A stretch of DNA of 64,000 nucleotides, from contig NZ_CP044399.1 of the NCBI RefSeq assembly GCF_008931805.1, positions 2,901,370 through 2,965,369 on the forward strand. Reading direction: 5' to 3'. A model generated the notes under the pieces. That model was not told where the DNA came from. It worked only from the letters and a program-made list of their open reading frames with translations, and searched no databases. Source of the DNA: Moritella marina ATCC 15381. GTDB taxonomy: Bacteria; Pseudomonadota; Gammaproteobacteria; Enterobacterales; Moritellaceae. The position numbers and the translations under genes were made by a program. Below, piece after piece: positions 53,388 to 61,887 of this stretch (the first letter of the stretch is position 1; each line of letters opens with the position of its first letter).

Positions 53388-53987
53388 ATGGCGAATGCAG
53401 CAACAAACAGTACCAGTAATCATAAACGACAGCATAAAGGCAAAAAAATTGGCTTAAGTGGTAGCTGCTATTGGTGTACCGAAGCGATCTTTTTATCACT
53501 CCATGGGGTAACTAAAGTAGAACAAGGTTGGCTATCTTCGTTTGCTGACGATGATTGGTTTACCGAAGGTATTATCGTGAGTTATATCCCTGACGTGATC
53601 AGTTTGAAAAATTTAATCGCCATTCATTTACATACTCACAGCTGCACCAAAGTACACTCTATGCGGGACAAATACCGCAGTGCTGTTTATGCTATGGAAC
53701 CTTATCAAGTCACCGAAATAAAACATAATTTAGCCTTACTACAAAATGAATTTGAACTACCTCTCATTACCCGAGCCTATAAATTCAACCAATTTAAACC
53801 GTCAGACGAAAGCATGCAAAATTATTACTACAGCGACCCACAGCGGCCATTTTGTGAAAATATCATCTCGCCAAAGTTAACAAAACTACTTGATAGCCAT
53901 ACTGGTTTAGTCAATAAAGAAAAATTACCCGCACATATAATAACAAGTGTTAATCATAAATGTGATAAAGACGTGATAAGCTCGTGA
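53388..53987 (+). CDS. Divergent MsrA-like methionine sulfoxide reductase
   Basis: A 199-residue protein of the PMSR/MsrA fold. The active-site segment is LSGSCYWCTEAIFLSLHGV, where the first Cys of CYWC takes the place of the catalytic Cys in the family's GCFWC/E motif. HTHSCTKVHSMRDKYRSAVY corresponds to the usual histidine-containing HxP...YRS motif. The GYxGG motif typical of MsrA is missing here and replaced by QGWLSSFADDDW, so this is a divergent branch that may have changed specificity. GGGACGTATA precedes ATG. The next gene is a YceI protein. Confidence 0.76.
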   Translation: MANAATNSTSNHKRQHKGKKIGLSGSCYWCTEAIFLSLHGVTKVEQGWLSSFADDDWFTEGIIVSYIPDVISLKNLIAIHLHTHSCTKVHSMRDKYRSAVYAMEPYQVTEIKHNLALLQNEFELPLITRAYKFNQFKPSDESMQNYYYSDPQRPFCENIISPKLTKLLDSHTGLVNKEKLPAHIITSVNHKCDKDVISS

Positions 53988-54033
53988 ACAATATAAGCTA
54001 TATTTAAAACAACGTTAATTAAGGAAAATAAAC

Positions 54034-54597
54034 ATGAAAAAGACACTTCTTTTATCACTGGCTTTATTGTCATTTCAATCATTCGCTACAGAAAAATTCA
54101 ACCTGACCACCGATTTTTCATCGATCAGCTTTGCGACGATTAAAAAACAATATGTTGTTGAACCTGCAACGATTAGTGGACTAACAGGCAGCTTAGATGA
54201 GCAAGGTAGATTTGCCGTTATCGCACCAATCAAAAACATAGACACGGGTGTATCCATCCGTAATGAACGTCTTAATTCATTGTTCTTTGATTCGTCTGAA
54301 AACCCAGTCATTATGGTTAGCGGACAGTTTGATTTAAGCGCACTAACCCAACCGGTTTCAAAAATGACAGTGCCTGCAGAAGTGTCTTTCTATGGCCATA
54401 AAAAAACATTTAACTTTCCCGTTATTATCACTAAAACTGCCGACGCGATTATCGTCAATTCGTATAAGTCAGTTATCGTTAAAGCCGGTGATTTTTCGAT
54501 CCCCGCAGCAAATCTAACTAAGTTAGCTGCGACCGTTGGTGGCCTTGCGCTATCAGACACAGTGCCAGTAAATATCAACTTAGTTTTTAATAAATAG
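54034..54597 (+). CDS. YceI-family periplasmic protein
   Basis: A 187-residue secreted protein with signal peptide MKKTLLLSLALLSFQSFA. The body is a beta barrel: ISFATIKKQYVVEPATISGL, then VSIRNERLNSLFFDSSENPV and PAEVSFYGHKKTFNFPVIIT. These are the strands of the YceI lipocalin-like fold, which binds long isoprenoid molecules. AAGGA precedes ATG. It follows the MsrA-like gene by 46 bases and may share its transcript; a stress-related role is only an inference. Confidence 0.87.
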   Translation: MKKTLLLSLALLSFQSFATEKFNLTTDFSSISFATIKKQYVVEPATISGLTGSLDEQGRFAVIAPIKNIDTGVSIRNERLNSLFFDSSENPVIMVSGQFDLSALTQPVSKMTVPAEVSFYGHKKTFNFPVIITKTADAIIVNSYKSVIVKAGDFSIPAANLTKLAATVGGLALSDTVPVNINLVFNK

Positions 54598-54639
54598 CGA
54601 AACATCACCGTAATAATCGCAACAGCTAGTTTAAATTAT

Positions 54640-55422
54640 TTAAATTGGCTGTTTCATGTATTGCTTTGGCGGTTTCCCTAAGGTCTTTTTAAAGAAAGTA
54701 ATAAACGCACTCACCGATTCATACCCTAAATCTTCGGATATACGTTGCACCGACTCATTTGATGACAATTTTTGCAATGCCATCACCAAATGAAGTTGCC
54801 CACGCCAACGCCCAAATGTCATGCCGACTTCTTGCTTTACTAAGCGGGAGAATGTCCTTTCGCTCATAGCATACAGCGCCGCCCACTCCCCGACGGTTTT
54901 CCGGTCTGCAGGATCCACTAATAACTGATTAGCAATCTGATTAAGCCTCGGTTCTGCCGGTATCGGAAAATCAAAATGTTCTTTAGGCATGCAAATAAGC
55001 TCATCAATTAATACTTGCGCTAACCGCACCGTATTTACATCCGCACCGTAATGCTGATCTTTACTCGCCAAACTAATAATTAACTCACGTAATAATGGCG
55101 AAATAGACAAGGTACAGATTTTATCAGGGATCCCCACCACTTCAGGATCGACAAATAACATGCATACATCATCACTGATAGAAATATGATTACTGTGTGG
55201 TACTTGGCTTGGGATCCAAACGGCACAATTTGCAGGTACCATCCAGATTGCATCGGCAATTGAACAGCGTACAAAACCGGTAAGGGGCATCACTAACTGA
55301 CATTTAACATGTTGATGGACTGGCATTTCATAAGCTCTTTCCAGACCCGATGTTCGCAGTGCATTGACACTTTCGGTATATCTGTCCGAATCGAAACCTA
55401 TTTTATACTGAGGTAGTTGCAT
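54640..55422 (-). CDS. AraC-family regulator, NimR/YeaM-like
   Basis: A 260-residue regulator: cupin-like N-terminal domain (YEMPVHQHVKCQLVMPLTGF, with VPANCAVWIPSQVPHSNHIS) and C-terminal AraC HTH (YAMSERTFSRLVKQEVGMTF and ISEDLGYESVSAFITFFKKT). It is divergent from a CynX/NimT-type transporter, the same arrangement as E. coli nimR (yeaM)-nimT (yeaN). NimR represses the 2-nitroimidazole exporter gene. The cognate ligand is unproven here. Confidence 0.83.
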   Translation of the reverse strand: MQLPQYKIGFDSDRYTESVNALRTSGLERAYEMPVHQHVKCQLVMPLTGFVRCSIADAIWMVPANCAVWIPSQVPHSNHISISDDVCMLFVDPEVVGIPDKICTLSISPLLRELIISLASKDQHYGADVNTVRLAQVLIDELICMPKEHFDFPIPAEPRLNQIANQLLVDPADRKTVGEWAALYAMSERTFSRLVKQEVGMTFGRWRGQLHLVMALQKLSSNESVQRISEDLGYESVSAFITFFKKTLGKPPKQYMKQPI

Positions 55423-55546
55423 AGTGGCCTAATTGCATAGTGAGGTAGTTTCACAATGGCTGTTTTTAGCAATAAATTGTCAATATACATAAATTCAGAT
55501 TGATTGGGAATGGGTAATATAAGACATCGCTTAAGAGGACTTAGTC

Positions 55547-56755
55547 ATGACACAAAATAACAAACCGAATATTGCTCACCCAATCCTGCTGATTATCAGT
55601 ATTTTACTCATCGCCAGTAACTTACGTGGCCCCATTACCGGTATAGGGCCAATCTTAGATTTTATCTCTAACAACCTCAATTTATCAGCGACACAAGCCG
55701 GTATGCTAACCACATTACCCCTGCTCGCTTTTGCCATATTCTCACCTATATCGTCAGCATTAGCCCGACGAATAGGACTTGAACCATCACTTATGATTGC
55801 CCTTATTGCCATCACTAGCGGTATCCTTCTGCGTTCAACAGGCTCAAGCCTCACCTTGTACCTAGGCACGTGTGTTATCGGCATCGGTATTGCGATTGGT
55901 AATGTATTGCTACCGAGTTTATTAAAGCGCGACTTTCCGAATCAAGGTCCGACGTTAACCGCGATTTATGTGCTGACCATGGGCGTAGGTGCAACACTCA
56001 GTGCCAGCACCACCATACCCATGCTGAACGTCGCTAATAACCTAAATGTCACTTTTATCCCCAACTGGGCATTTGCACTGGCGGGTACTATTATCTTGCC
56101 AATTATCACTATGTTAATTTGGTTACCACAGCTAAGTAACCACACCAAACCAGCCGTCGATACGCCAAATATTGATAGTCACAGCTATATGTGGCGCAAC
56201 AAAGCCGCGTGGCAGGTGTCTGGATTCTTAGCCTTCAATTCATTTATCATGTATGCCTTCATTGCCTGGTTGCCTAGTATTTTGGTCAGCTATGGTTATT
56301 CAGAACACGATGCAGGTTACATCCACGGCGTTTTACAATTGGCATCAGCAGCACCTGCGGTTATTTTGATCCCATTAATGGCGAAAGTAAAAGACAAGCG
56401 CACCTTAGGTTTAGCGATGACAATATTAGCTTTCATTGGTATCACAGGTTTATTGATGCTGCATCAATACGCGGTAATTTGGGTCACATTACTCGGCTTT
56501 AGCTGTGGTGGTGGTTTTATTCTTGGGCTCTCTTTTGTCGGCCTACGTACTCACAACGCCCATCAAGCCGCCTCATTATCAGGTATGGCACAATGTATCG
56601 GTTATTTATTTGCCGCAACCAGCCCTATTATTTTTGGTTCACTGCATGAAGCAACAAACAGCTGGGATATGGCATTAATACTCGCAGCCGCGACAAGTCT
56701 TATCTGGGTTAGTTTAGCGATGTTTGCCGGGAAGTCTGAATTAATTAATAAGTAA
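55547..56755 (+). CDS. CynX/NimT-type MFS transporter
   Basis: A 402-residue, 12-TM transporter. It has the CynX-family opening ASNLRGPITGIGPILDFISN and LPSLLKRDFPNQ in the central loop, with GGGFILGLSFVGLRTHNAHQ near the C-terminus. It matches the NimT (YeaN) branch by arrangement with the divergent AraC gene (124 bases apart). Family members handle cyanate or 2-nitroimidazole. AGAGGACTTAGTC precedes ATG. Confidence 0.85.
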   Translation: MTQNNKPNIAHPILLIISILLIASNLRGPITGIGPILDFISNNLNLSATQAGMLTTLPLLAFAIFSPISSALARRIGLEPSLMIALIAITSGILLRSTGSSLTLYLGTCVIGIGIAIGNVLLPSLLKRDFPNQGPTLTAIYVLTMGVGATLSASTTIPMLNVANNLNVTFIPNWAFALAGTIILPIITMLIWLPQLSNHTKPAVDTPNIDSHSYMWRNKAAWQVSGFLAFNSFIMYAFIAWLPSILVSYGYSEHDAGYIHGVLQLASAAPAVILIPLMAKVKDKRTLGLAMTILAFIGITGLLMLHQYAVIWVTLLGFSCGGGFILGLSFVGLRTHNAHQAASLSGMAQCIGYLFAATSPIIFGSLHEATNSWDMALILAAATSLIWVSLAMFAGKSELINK

Positions 56756-56778
56756 GTAATCAATAATAGCTAAATCAA

Positions 56779-57345
56779 TTAAATCGGTATTTGTTGATGA
56801 CGGAAGCAGTCGGTGGTGTGATCGTTAACCATACCGGTTGCTTGCATAAAGGCATAACAAATCGTCGGCCCGACAAAGTTAAAGCCACGTTTTTTTAAAT
56901 CCTTACTCATCGCTTCTGAGATGTCTGTTTTAGCCGGCGTAGCAGCCAGTGAAGGCAAGTAATTTTGTAAAGTAACCCCGTTAACAAAACCCCAGATATA
57001 CGTATCAAAAGAACCAAACTCGGCTTGAATATTTAAAAAACCTTGGGCATTTTTGATCACAGAGCGAATTTTCAGCTTATTACGCACTATGCCTTCATTT
57101 TCAAGTAAGCGGTTAACATCATCCTCGCTGTAATTAGCAATGAGCTTATAATCGAATTGGTGTAAGGCAGCACGGTAATTTTCACGCTTTCTTAATATCG
57201 TGATCCAACTGAGTCCTGCTTGCGCGCCTTCTAAGATTAAAAATTCAAATAAACGTTGCTCGTCATGAACTGGGACGCCCCACTCTTCATCGTGATAGCG
57301 TACGTACAGCGGATCGTCTCCGCACCAAGTGCATCTCTGTTTCAT
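56779..57345 (-). CDS. tag: DNA-3-methyladenine glycosylase I
   Basis: A 188-residue protein. The N-terminus (MKQRCTWCGDDPLYVRYHDE followed by EWGVPVHDE) and C-terminal TGMVNDHTTDCFRH supply the Cys/His residues of the Tag zinc snap, and LEGAQAGLSWITILRKRENY is the conserved DNA-repair glycosylase core. It removes 3-methyladenine and 3-methylguanine from alkylated DNA. The ATG at 57345 is the family-typical start; an upstream in-frame ATG adds only seven residues. Converges with the MFS gene. Confidence 0.93.
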   Translation of the reverse strand: MKQRCTWCGDDPLYVRYHDEEWGVPVHDEQRLFEFLILEGAQAGLSWITILRKRENYRAALHQFDYKLIANYSEDDVNRLLENEGIVRNKLKIRSVIKNAQGFLNIQAEFGSFDTYIWGFVNGVTLQNYLPSLAATPAKTDISEAMSKDLKKRGFNFVGPTICYAFMQATGMVNDHTTDCFRHQQIPI

Positions 57346-57805
57346 TACATATCCAGCCTTTCTCACATTAACAACCCGTAGTTTCTAAAATAAATTGTTG
57401 AGCAGTACTAGTATGATTATATTCGACGTAACACAAACCACTGCGTAAATGCCCTGAACCATAACCAATAAGCGTAAAGCCGTGTGCCTCTTAGCAGCAG
57501 TAAAATCCATCTTCTCTCTCTGTTAAACGTTTCCATTCCCTGTTAGATATTGGCCATAGTATGCCCCATAAAATATTTAGTTACATACGTTTAAGTCAAA
57601 AATAATTAAGTCATATTTAATTATTTTTCTGTGTTATTAATAATAGCTGGATTTTTTAAGCAAACATAAAAAAGCGCGACACCAAGTTCGATGTCACGCT
57701 TTATTAACTAAAAGTTGGACTTAACGAAATGCTTAAAAATGAACTGATAAAGGCTAGCTTAAACATACCAAAATATAAGGCTGTTGTAAGGCTTTGAATC
57801 TGGAA
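57346..57805. other. Intergenic region between tag and the GGDEF gene
   Basis: About 460 bases without a supported gene. A leftward frame at 57368-57490 stays open for 40 codons without a plausible start (reading ..IGYGSGHLRSGLCYVEYN..), perhaps the remnant of a decayed gene or chance. A terminator lies at 57671-57702. No RNA gene is recognised. Confidence 0.45.
57671..57702 (-). terminator. Terminator downstream of the GGDEF gene
   Basis: A 10-bp stem with one mismatch (AAAGCGCGAC at 57671-57680 with 57693-57702), followed on the - strand by a run of six T. It lies 104 bases beyond the stop codon of the leftward GGDEF gene and probably ends the whole three-gene c-di-GMP unit. Confidence 0.72.
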
Positions 57806-59755
57806 TTAAGCACTGATTAATGCGCGATTAGTCTTTTTATCTCGATACATTTTTTTATCTATATCACGTAATAAATCTTCCAGTGATACGCACTCATTAC
57901 GACTTAATGAAATACCTAAAGAAAGCGAAACATCGAGCGTTTCTCCTGTCTCTTTAATCGTAAAACTAAAGCGCTGTAAGTGTTGAAATGAGTTTGTTAC
58001 ATCTGCTTGCATTTTATTAAACGTAAGAACAAATTCATCGCCGCCGATACGGTATGCTTTACCGGGCCAATAACATTGAATATTTCGAGCTAGTGCGACC
58101 AACACTTTATCTCCGACGTGATGACCATAATAATCATTAATCCGTTTGAAATTATTAATATCCATATAAACAAAAACATATTCACTTTTAACACCGGATT
58201 TAAACCGTTGAACCAGCGCTCGCCGATTACCTAATTTAGACAATAAATCTGTCGATGTTTGAATATAGAGAGAATAGATAAATAACAGCAGTAATATAAC
58301 CACACCAGCAAAAGATAACAGAGTAAACCGTATGTATTTTATTTCAGCGAGCAGAGCAGACTTCCAGTCCGGTTGTACCCCGTAGAGATTGATAATACTC
58401 TCGACATCGACTAGAGGTAGCGCTGCTGAAAACAACCTTGCATAATGTTCACCTAACGTATTAAATTGAAAAGCAATCGCGATACCCATATTAATATCAG
58501 TCGAAATAGATTTAACATGTGATAAAGGTAATAAATTATCTTTATTTCTCATCAACTTATTAAAATTAGTTTCACCTAGCGGTATATAATCAACGTCTCC
58601 GTTAAGTAACGCATCCAGCATTTCATTTTGGTTACTAAATCGGTTAATTCGTTTTTTCGGTAAACGTTGTGTAATAAAGTCATCAAAGTAATCCCCGCTA
58701 ATAACACCAATCCGTTCACCGACTAATTCAGATAAGCGATGATATTGATTGGTTTTATAGCCAAGACGACTGACAAACAACAGTTTGAGTTGATAATAGG
58801 GATCACTAAAATAAAATTGCTCTTTACGTTGTTCAGAAATAACCATAGCCGTAATCATATCAATTGATTTTTTATCGAGTGCGTTATAAATATCCTCCCA
58901 CTCTTCATCAATACAGTTCACTAATTGACAATTTAGCCCTAAGATAGAGCATGCACTTTTAACAATAGAAAGACTCAAACCATTAACTGGCGCATTGCCA
59001 TCTTTTTCTAGGTCTTCAACTTTAAATATAATTGGATTATTAGCATCGACGTCGCTAAGTATAAGCTTTTTACGTAGTGATATAATTCTGGTATTACGCT
59101 CATTAGTATTCATTATTTTCGTGACATGATTCTGCAAAAAATTCTTACTAAGAAAGCGATTAATTACTTTCATTAGCGCAGGATTTCGTCCCTTTTTCGT
59201 CGCAATTGAAACCGGTGATATATCAAAAACAGTGGATATACGCTCAGCTTTAAAATCCTGGTCAAGCGCATTCTCAAGCATTGTGACGCTACCAATGACA
59301 GCATCAAACTCATCATTGTCAAGAGAGCTAAACACGGAATCAGAATCATCATACTCCTCAAAGTACATGCCAGATAATTGCTGCCGAATAAGGCTCTCAT
59401 AGCCTGATCCCTTAGGTGTTAAGATCCGATGGATATGTGATTTGCTAAACTTATGTCTTGTAAAAATATACGATGGATCAATATGGACGGGTGCACTGAA
59501 GTCCAAAAATGATTCTCTTTCAACGGTATAAGCTAGATCGCTCGAAAAATCTAAATATCCTTTATCCAATAAAGACAATAACTCATCAAGATTGTCATAG
59601 TAATGATATTCAAAATCAATCGACAATTCATCTGCTATATTCCGAAAGACAAAGGCACTTATCACGTCACTTTCAATGAAACCGACATGATATTTTTTAG
59701 CAAAAGCTTTATTGGGCGTTATAAAAAATACTAATAATAGAATAATAAATTTCAT
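57806..59755 (-). CDS. Diguanylate cyclase with two periplasmic substrate-binding (SBP_bac_3) domains
   Basis: A 649-residue protein from the ATG at 59755, which starts the signal peptide MKFIILLLVFFITPNKAFAK. Two consecutive solute-binding-like domains follow (about 20-215 and 235-465; the second has SLSIVKSACSILGLNCQL and FSDPYYQLKLLFVSR), then one TM helix (about 472-496, FTLLSFAGVVILLLLFIYSL) and a GGDEF domain with IGGDEFVLTF near residue 571 and MDINNFKRINDYYGHHVGDK. There is no RxxD inhibitory site. It probably makes c-di-GMP in response to a periplasmic amino-acid-like ligand. Two related sensory genes lie upstream on the same strand. Confidence 0.9.
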   Translation of the reverse strand: MKFIILLLVFFITPNKAFAKKYHVGFIESDVISAFVFRNIADELSIDFEYHYYDNLDELLSLLDKGYLDFSSDLAYTVERESFLDFSAPVHIDPSYIFTRHKFSKSHIHRILTPKGSGYESLIRQQLSGMYFEEYDDSDSVFSSLDNDEFDAVIGSVTMLENALDQDFKAERISTVFDISPVSIATKKGRNPALMKVINRFLSKNFLQNHVTKIMNTNERNTRIISLRKKLILSDVDANNPIIFKVEDLEKDGNAPVNGLSLSIVKSACSILGLNCQLVNCIDEEWEDIYNALDKKSIDMITAMVISEQRKEQFYFSDPYYQLKLLFVSRLGYKTNQYHRLSELVGERIGVISGDYFDDFITQRLPKKRINRFSNQNEMLDALLNGDVDYIPLGETNFNKLMRNKDNLLPLSHVKSISTDINMGIAIAFQFNTLGEHYARLFSAALPLVDVESIINLYGVQPDWKSALLAEIKYIRFTLLSFAGVVILLLLFIYSLYIQTSTDLLSKLGNRRALVQRFKSGVKSEYVFVYMDINNFKRINDYYGHHVGDKVLVALARNIQCYWPGKAYRIGGDEFVLTFNKMQADVTNSFQHLQRFSFTIKETGETLDVSLSLGISLSRNECVSLEDLLRDIDKKMYRDKKTNRALISA

Positions 59756-59768
59756 TACATATCCGAAT

Positions 59769-61814
59769 CTAAAATTGGACATTATTTAAAAAGATAATAT
59801 CTTCTATCGGTTTTGGCTTAGCAAAAAAGAACCCTTGTACTGTTGGGATATTTTCCTTTTCCATTAGCTCAACTTCACGCAGTGTTTCAACTCCCTCGAC
59901 CACGATCTTTGCCCCGAGTACCCTGACAATCTTACAAGTGAGTAAAAATAGCTCTTCACCAATCTTATTATGTGTATTCATTGTCAATGTTCGGTCTATC
60001 TTGACGATATCAAACTCGTACTTTGATAAATAACCGAGTGACGAATAACCGGAACCAAAATCATCTAACGCAATTTTAACCCCTAACCCTCTAAACTTTA
60101 GGATCGTGCTCGCCGTATTGAACTCATCTTTGATCAATACACCTTCGGTTATCTCTAATATGATACTCGAAAATGGTACATTTATTTTTTCAATTTCACT
60201 TTTAACAATATTAAAAAAGCCTGCCTTAATGAAAGTCTCTGGCGACACATTAATAGAGACTGTAATACCAAATTCTTTAATGAACGGCGCAGTTTCAGCT
60301 AACGCTCGATGCAGTACCCAAAAGTCTAAATCTGATGCTAATCCCACTTTATGAAAATCATCGATAAATGTCGGGGGGCTTATTTTACCCTTATGATCTT
60401 GATGACGAATTAAGGCTTCGATAGATATTATTTTTTTATTTTTCATATCATATTGAGGTTGAAAAAATAATACAAAACTACCACTACCTTGCAACTTATT
60501 TATACGATCCTGCGCTAGCAGATTCTGATTCATTGCAGGTAATACTCCGCCAATAGGATTACTTTCGTTAAGCTTCTGATAATTAAAATATTTATTAGAC
60601 AGCGATTTTGAAAACAAACCATTTTCTATTGTCATACTGTCTATACGACGGAAAAATGGCGCGTAAATTAAAAAACCAATAATAATAATTACCACTTGTA
60701 GCACTACAGCATTAATATCACCATCTGTGGATAAATAACCACTGTATAATGTCGGAGTCATCCAGCTAATAGGGATAGTAATAGGAGCAACAAAGCCTAA
60801 TGTCGTCACTAAATAGGCAAGGGACAAAGACAATACTGGCACCATAATAAAGGGAATAATTAAAATGGGGTTAAACATAACAGGCAAACCATATATAACT
60901 AATTCATTAATATTAAAAACACTAAACGTCAAGGCCACAATTCCAAGGCGAGAATAGCCTTTGCTTTTTGCAAGCAACATGCAAAGAACTAAACTCAACG
61001 AGTTACCAGCACCACCGATCGAGGCATAAGTAGTCAAAAACATACTATTTATAATATTCTCAGAATGACATTTAAGCTCTACTATATTAACCACATTACT
61101 ACAATCAAAATCTAATGAATAACTAGAAATTACAGCATGGCCATTCATGCCAATAAACCAAAGTAGATTCCGAGTTGTTTCTAATATAAGCGCATCAAAT
61201 AATGGATGTATATTATAATCTAAAAACCAATTTTCTGTTGCAGACATCATTAAATTTGATAAATAAAATACTGGAAATCCAATAATAACAATAACGAGAA
61301 AAGTTATTATTATAAGGTTTAACGACTCCTCTACGACATTAGGTAATTCAGTTCGTATAATCCACTCTTTACTTTCAATATAGAAAATTAACTTAGACAC
61401 TAAAATTGGAATTAATACCAAAATTAAAAACGGTATGTTCAAATTAATTGGTCTATTACCGCCTACAGTCAGAGAGTTTGTCGAAGCACATATCATAAAC
61501 ACTATTGCGAAAGAAGCTGTCATCACCAATACTCGAGAGATATTTTCTTTTTGAGACAGAAATAGAGAAAAATATGTTAATAATAACATCGGATAGAGCA
61601 TGCGTAAAACGTCTGAAGCCGTCTTGAAAAAATGACTTAATAAGTAAGAATTCGCCATATCAAATAATGACGCTAAACCATCAAGTATCGCAGATATAAC
61701 CGGGATAGGTAATAACATTACAAAAATATTACACAACCCACCTAAGTAAATATTTTCAGATAAACTATATAATGATTTACGCATCATATTACTTAAACTT
61801 ATTTTAGCCATCAC
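59769..61814 (-). CDS. PTS EIIC-like membrane domain fused to EAL c-di-GMP phosphodiesterase
   Basis: A 681-residue fusion. Residues about 1-425 are a ten-helix membrane domain of the lactose/cellobiose EIIC type, recognised by LWFIGMNGHAVI near residue 225 and FNINELVIYGLPVMFNPILI near residue 303, the latter holding the sugar-contacting Asn-Glu pair. In usual EIICs the first motif reads GIHG; here the His is displaced (GMNGH), so transport or phosphotransfer may be lost. The EAL domain (about 445-680) has EALIRH near 465, NVSPETF, LEITEG, ALDDFGSGYSSL, KIDRTL, VVEGVET and QGFFFAKP: all catalytic motifs intact. It probably acts as a sugar sensor that lowers c-di-GMP. Confidence 0.87.
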   Translation of the reverse strand: MMAKISLSNMMRKSLYSLSENIYLGGLCNIFVMLLPIPVISAILDGLASLFDMANSYLLSHFFKTASDVLRMLYPMLLLTYFSLFLSQKENISRVLVMTASFAIVFMICASTNSLTVGGNRPINLNIPFLILVLIPILVSKLIFYIESKEWIIRTELPNVVEESLNLIIITFLVIVIIGFPVFYLSNLMMSATENWFLDYNIHPLFDALILETTRNLLWFIGMNGHAVISSYSLDFDCSNVVNIVELKCHSENIINSMFLTTYASIGGAGNSLSLVLCMLLAKSKGYSRLGIVALTFSVFNINELVIYGLPVMFNPILIIPFIMVPVLSLSLAYLVTTLGFVAPITIPISWMTPTLYSGYLSTDGDINAVVLQVVIIIIGFLIYAPFFRRIDSMTIENGLFSKSLSNKYFNYQKLNESNPIGGVLPAMNQNLLAQDRINKLQGSGSFVLFFQPQYDMKNKKIISIEALIRHQDHKGKISPPTFIDDFHKVGLASDLDFWVLHRALAETAPFIKEFGITVSINVSPETFIKAGFFNIVKSEIEKINVPFSSIILEITEGVLIKDEFNTASTILKFRGLGVKIALDDFGSGYSSLGYLSKYEFDIVKIDRTLTMNTHNKIGEELFLLTCKIVRVLGAKIVVEGVETLREVELMEKENIPTVQGFFFAKPKPIEDIIFLNNVQF

Positions 61815-61887
61815 TCGATATCACCAACGTTTAAAATCATTTTTTTGTACATCCAATATAGATATTTTCGTCACTAGAACACATATT

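Noticed and set aside
57368-57490. 40-codon open leftward frame as a gene remnant
   Set aside because: No start codon or ribosome binding site, and an open run of this length is not rare by chance; kept only as a note.
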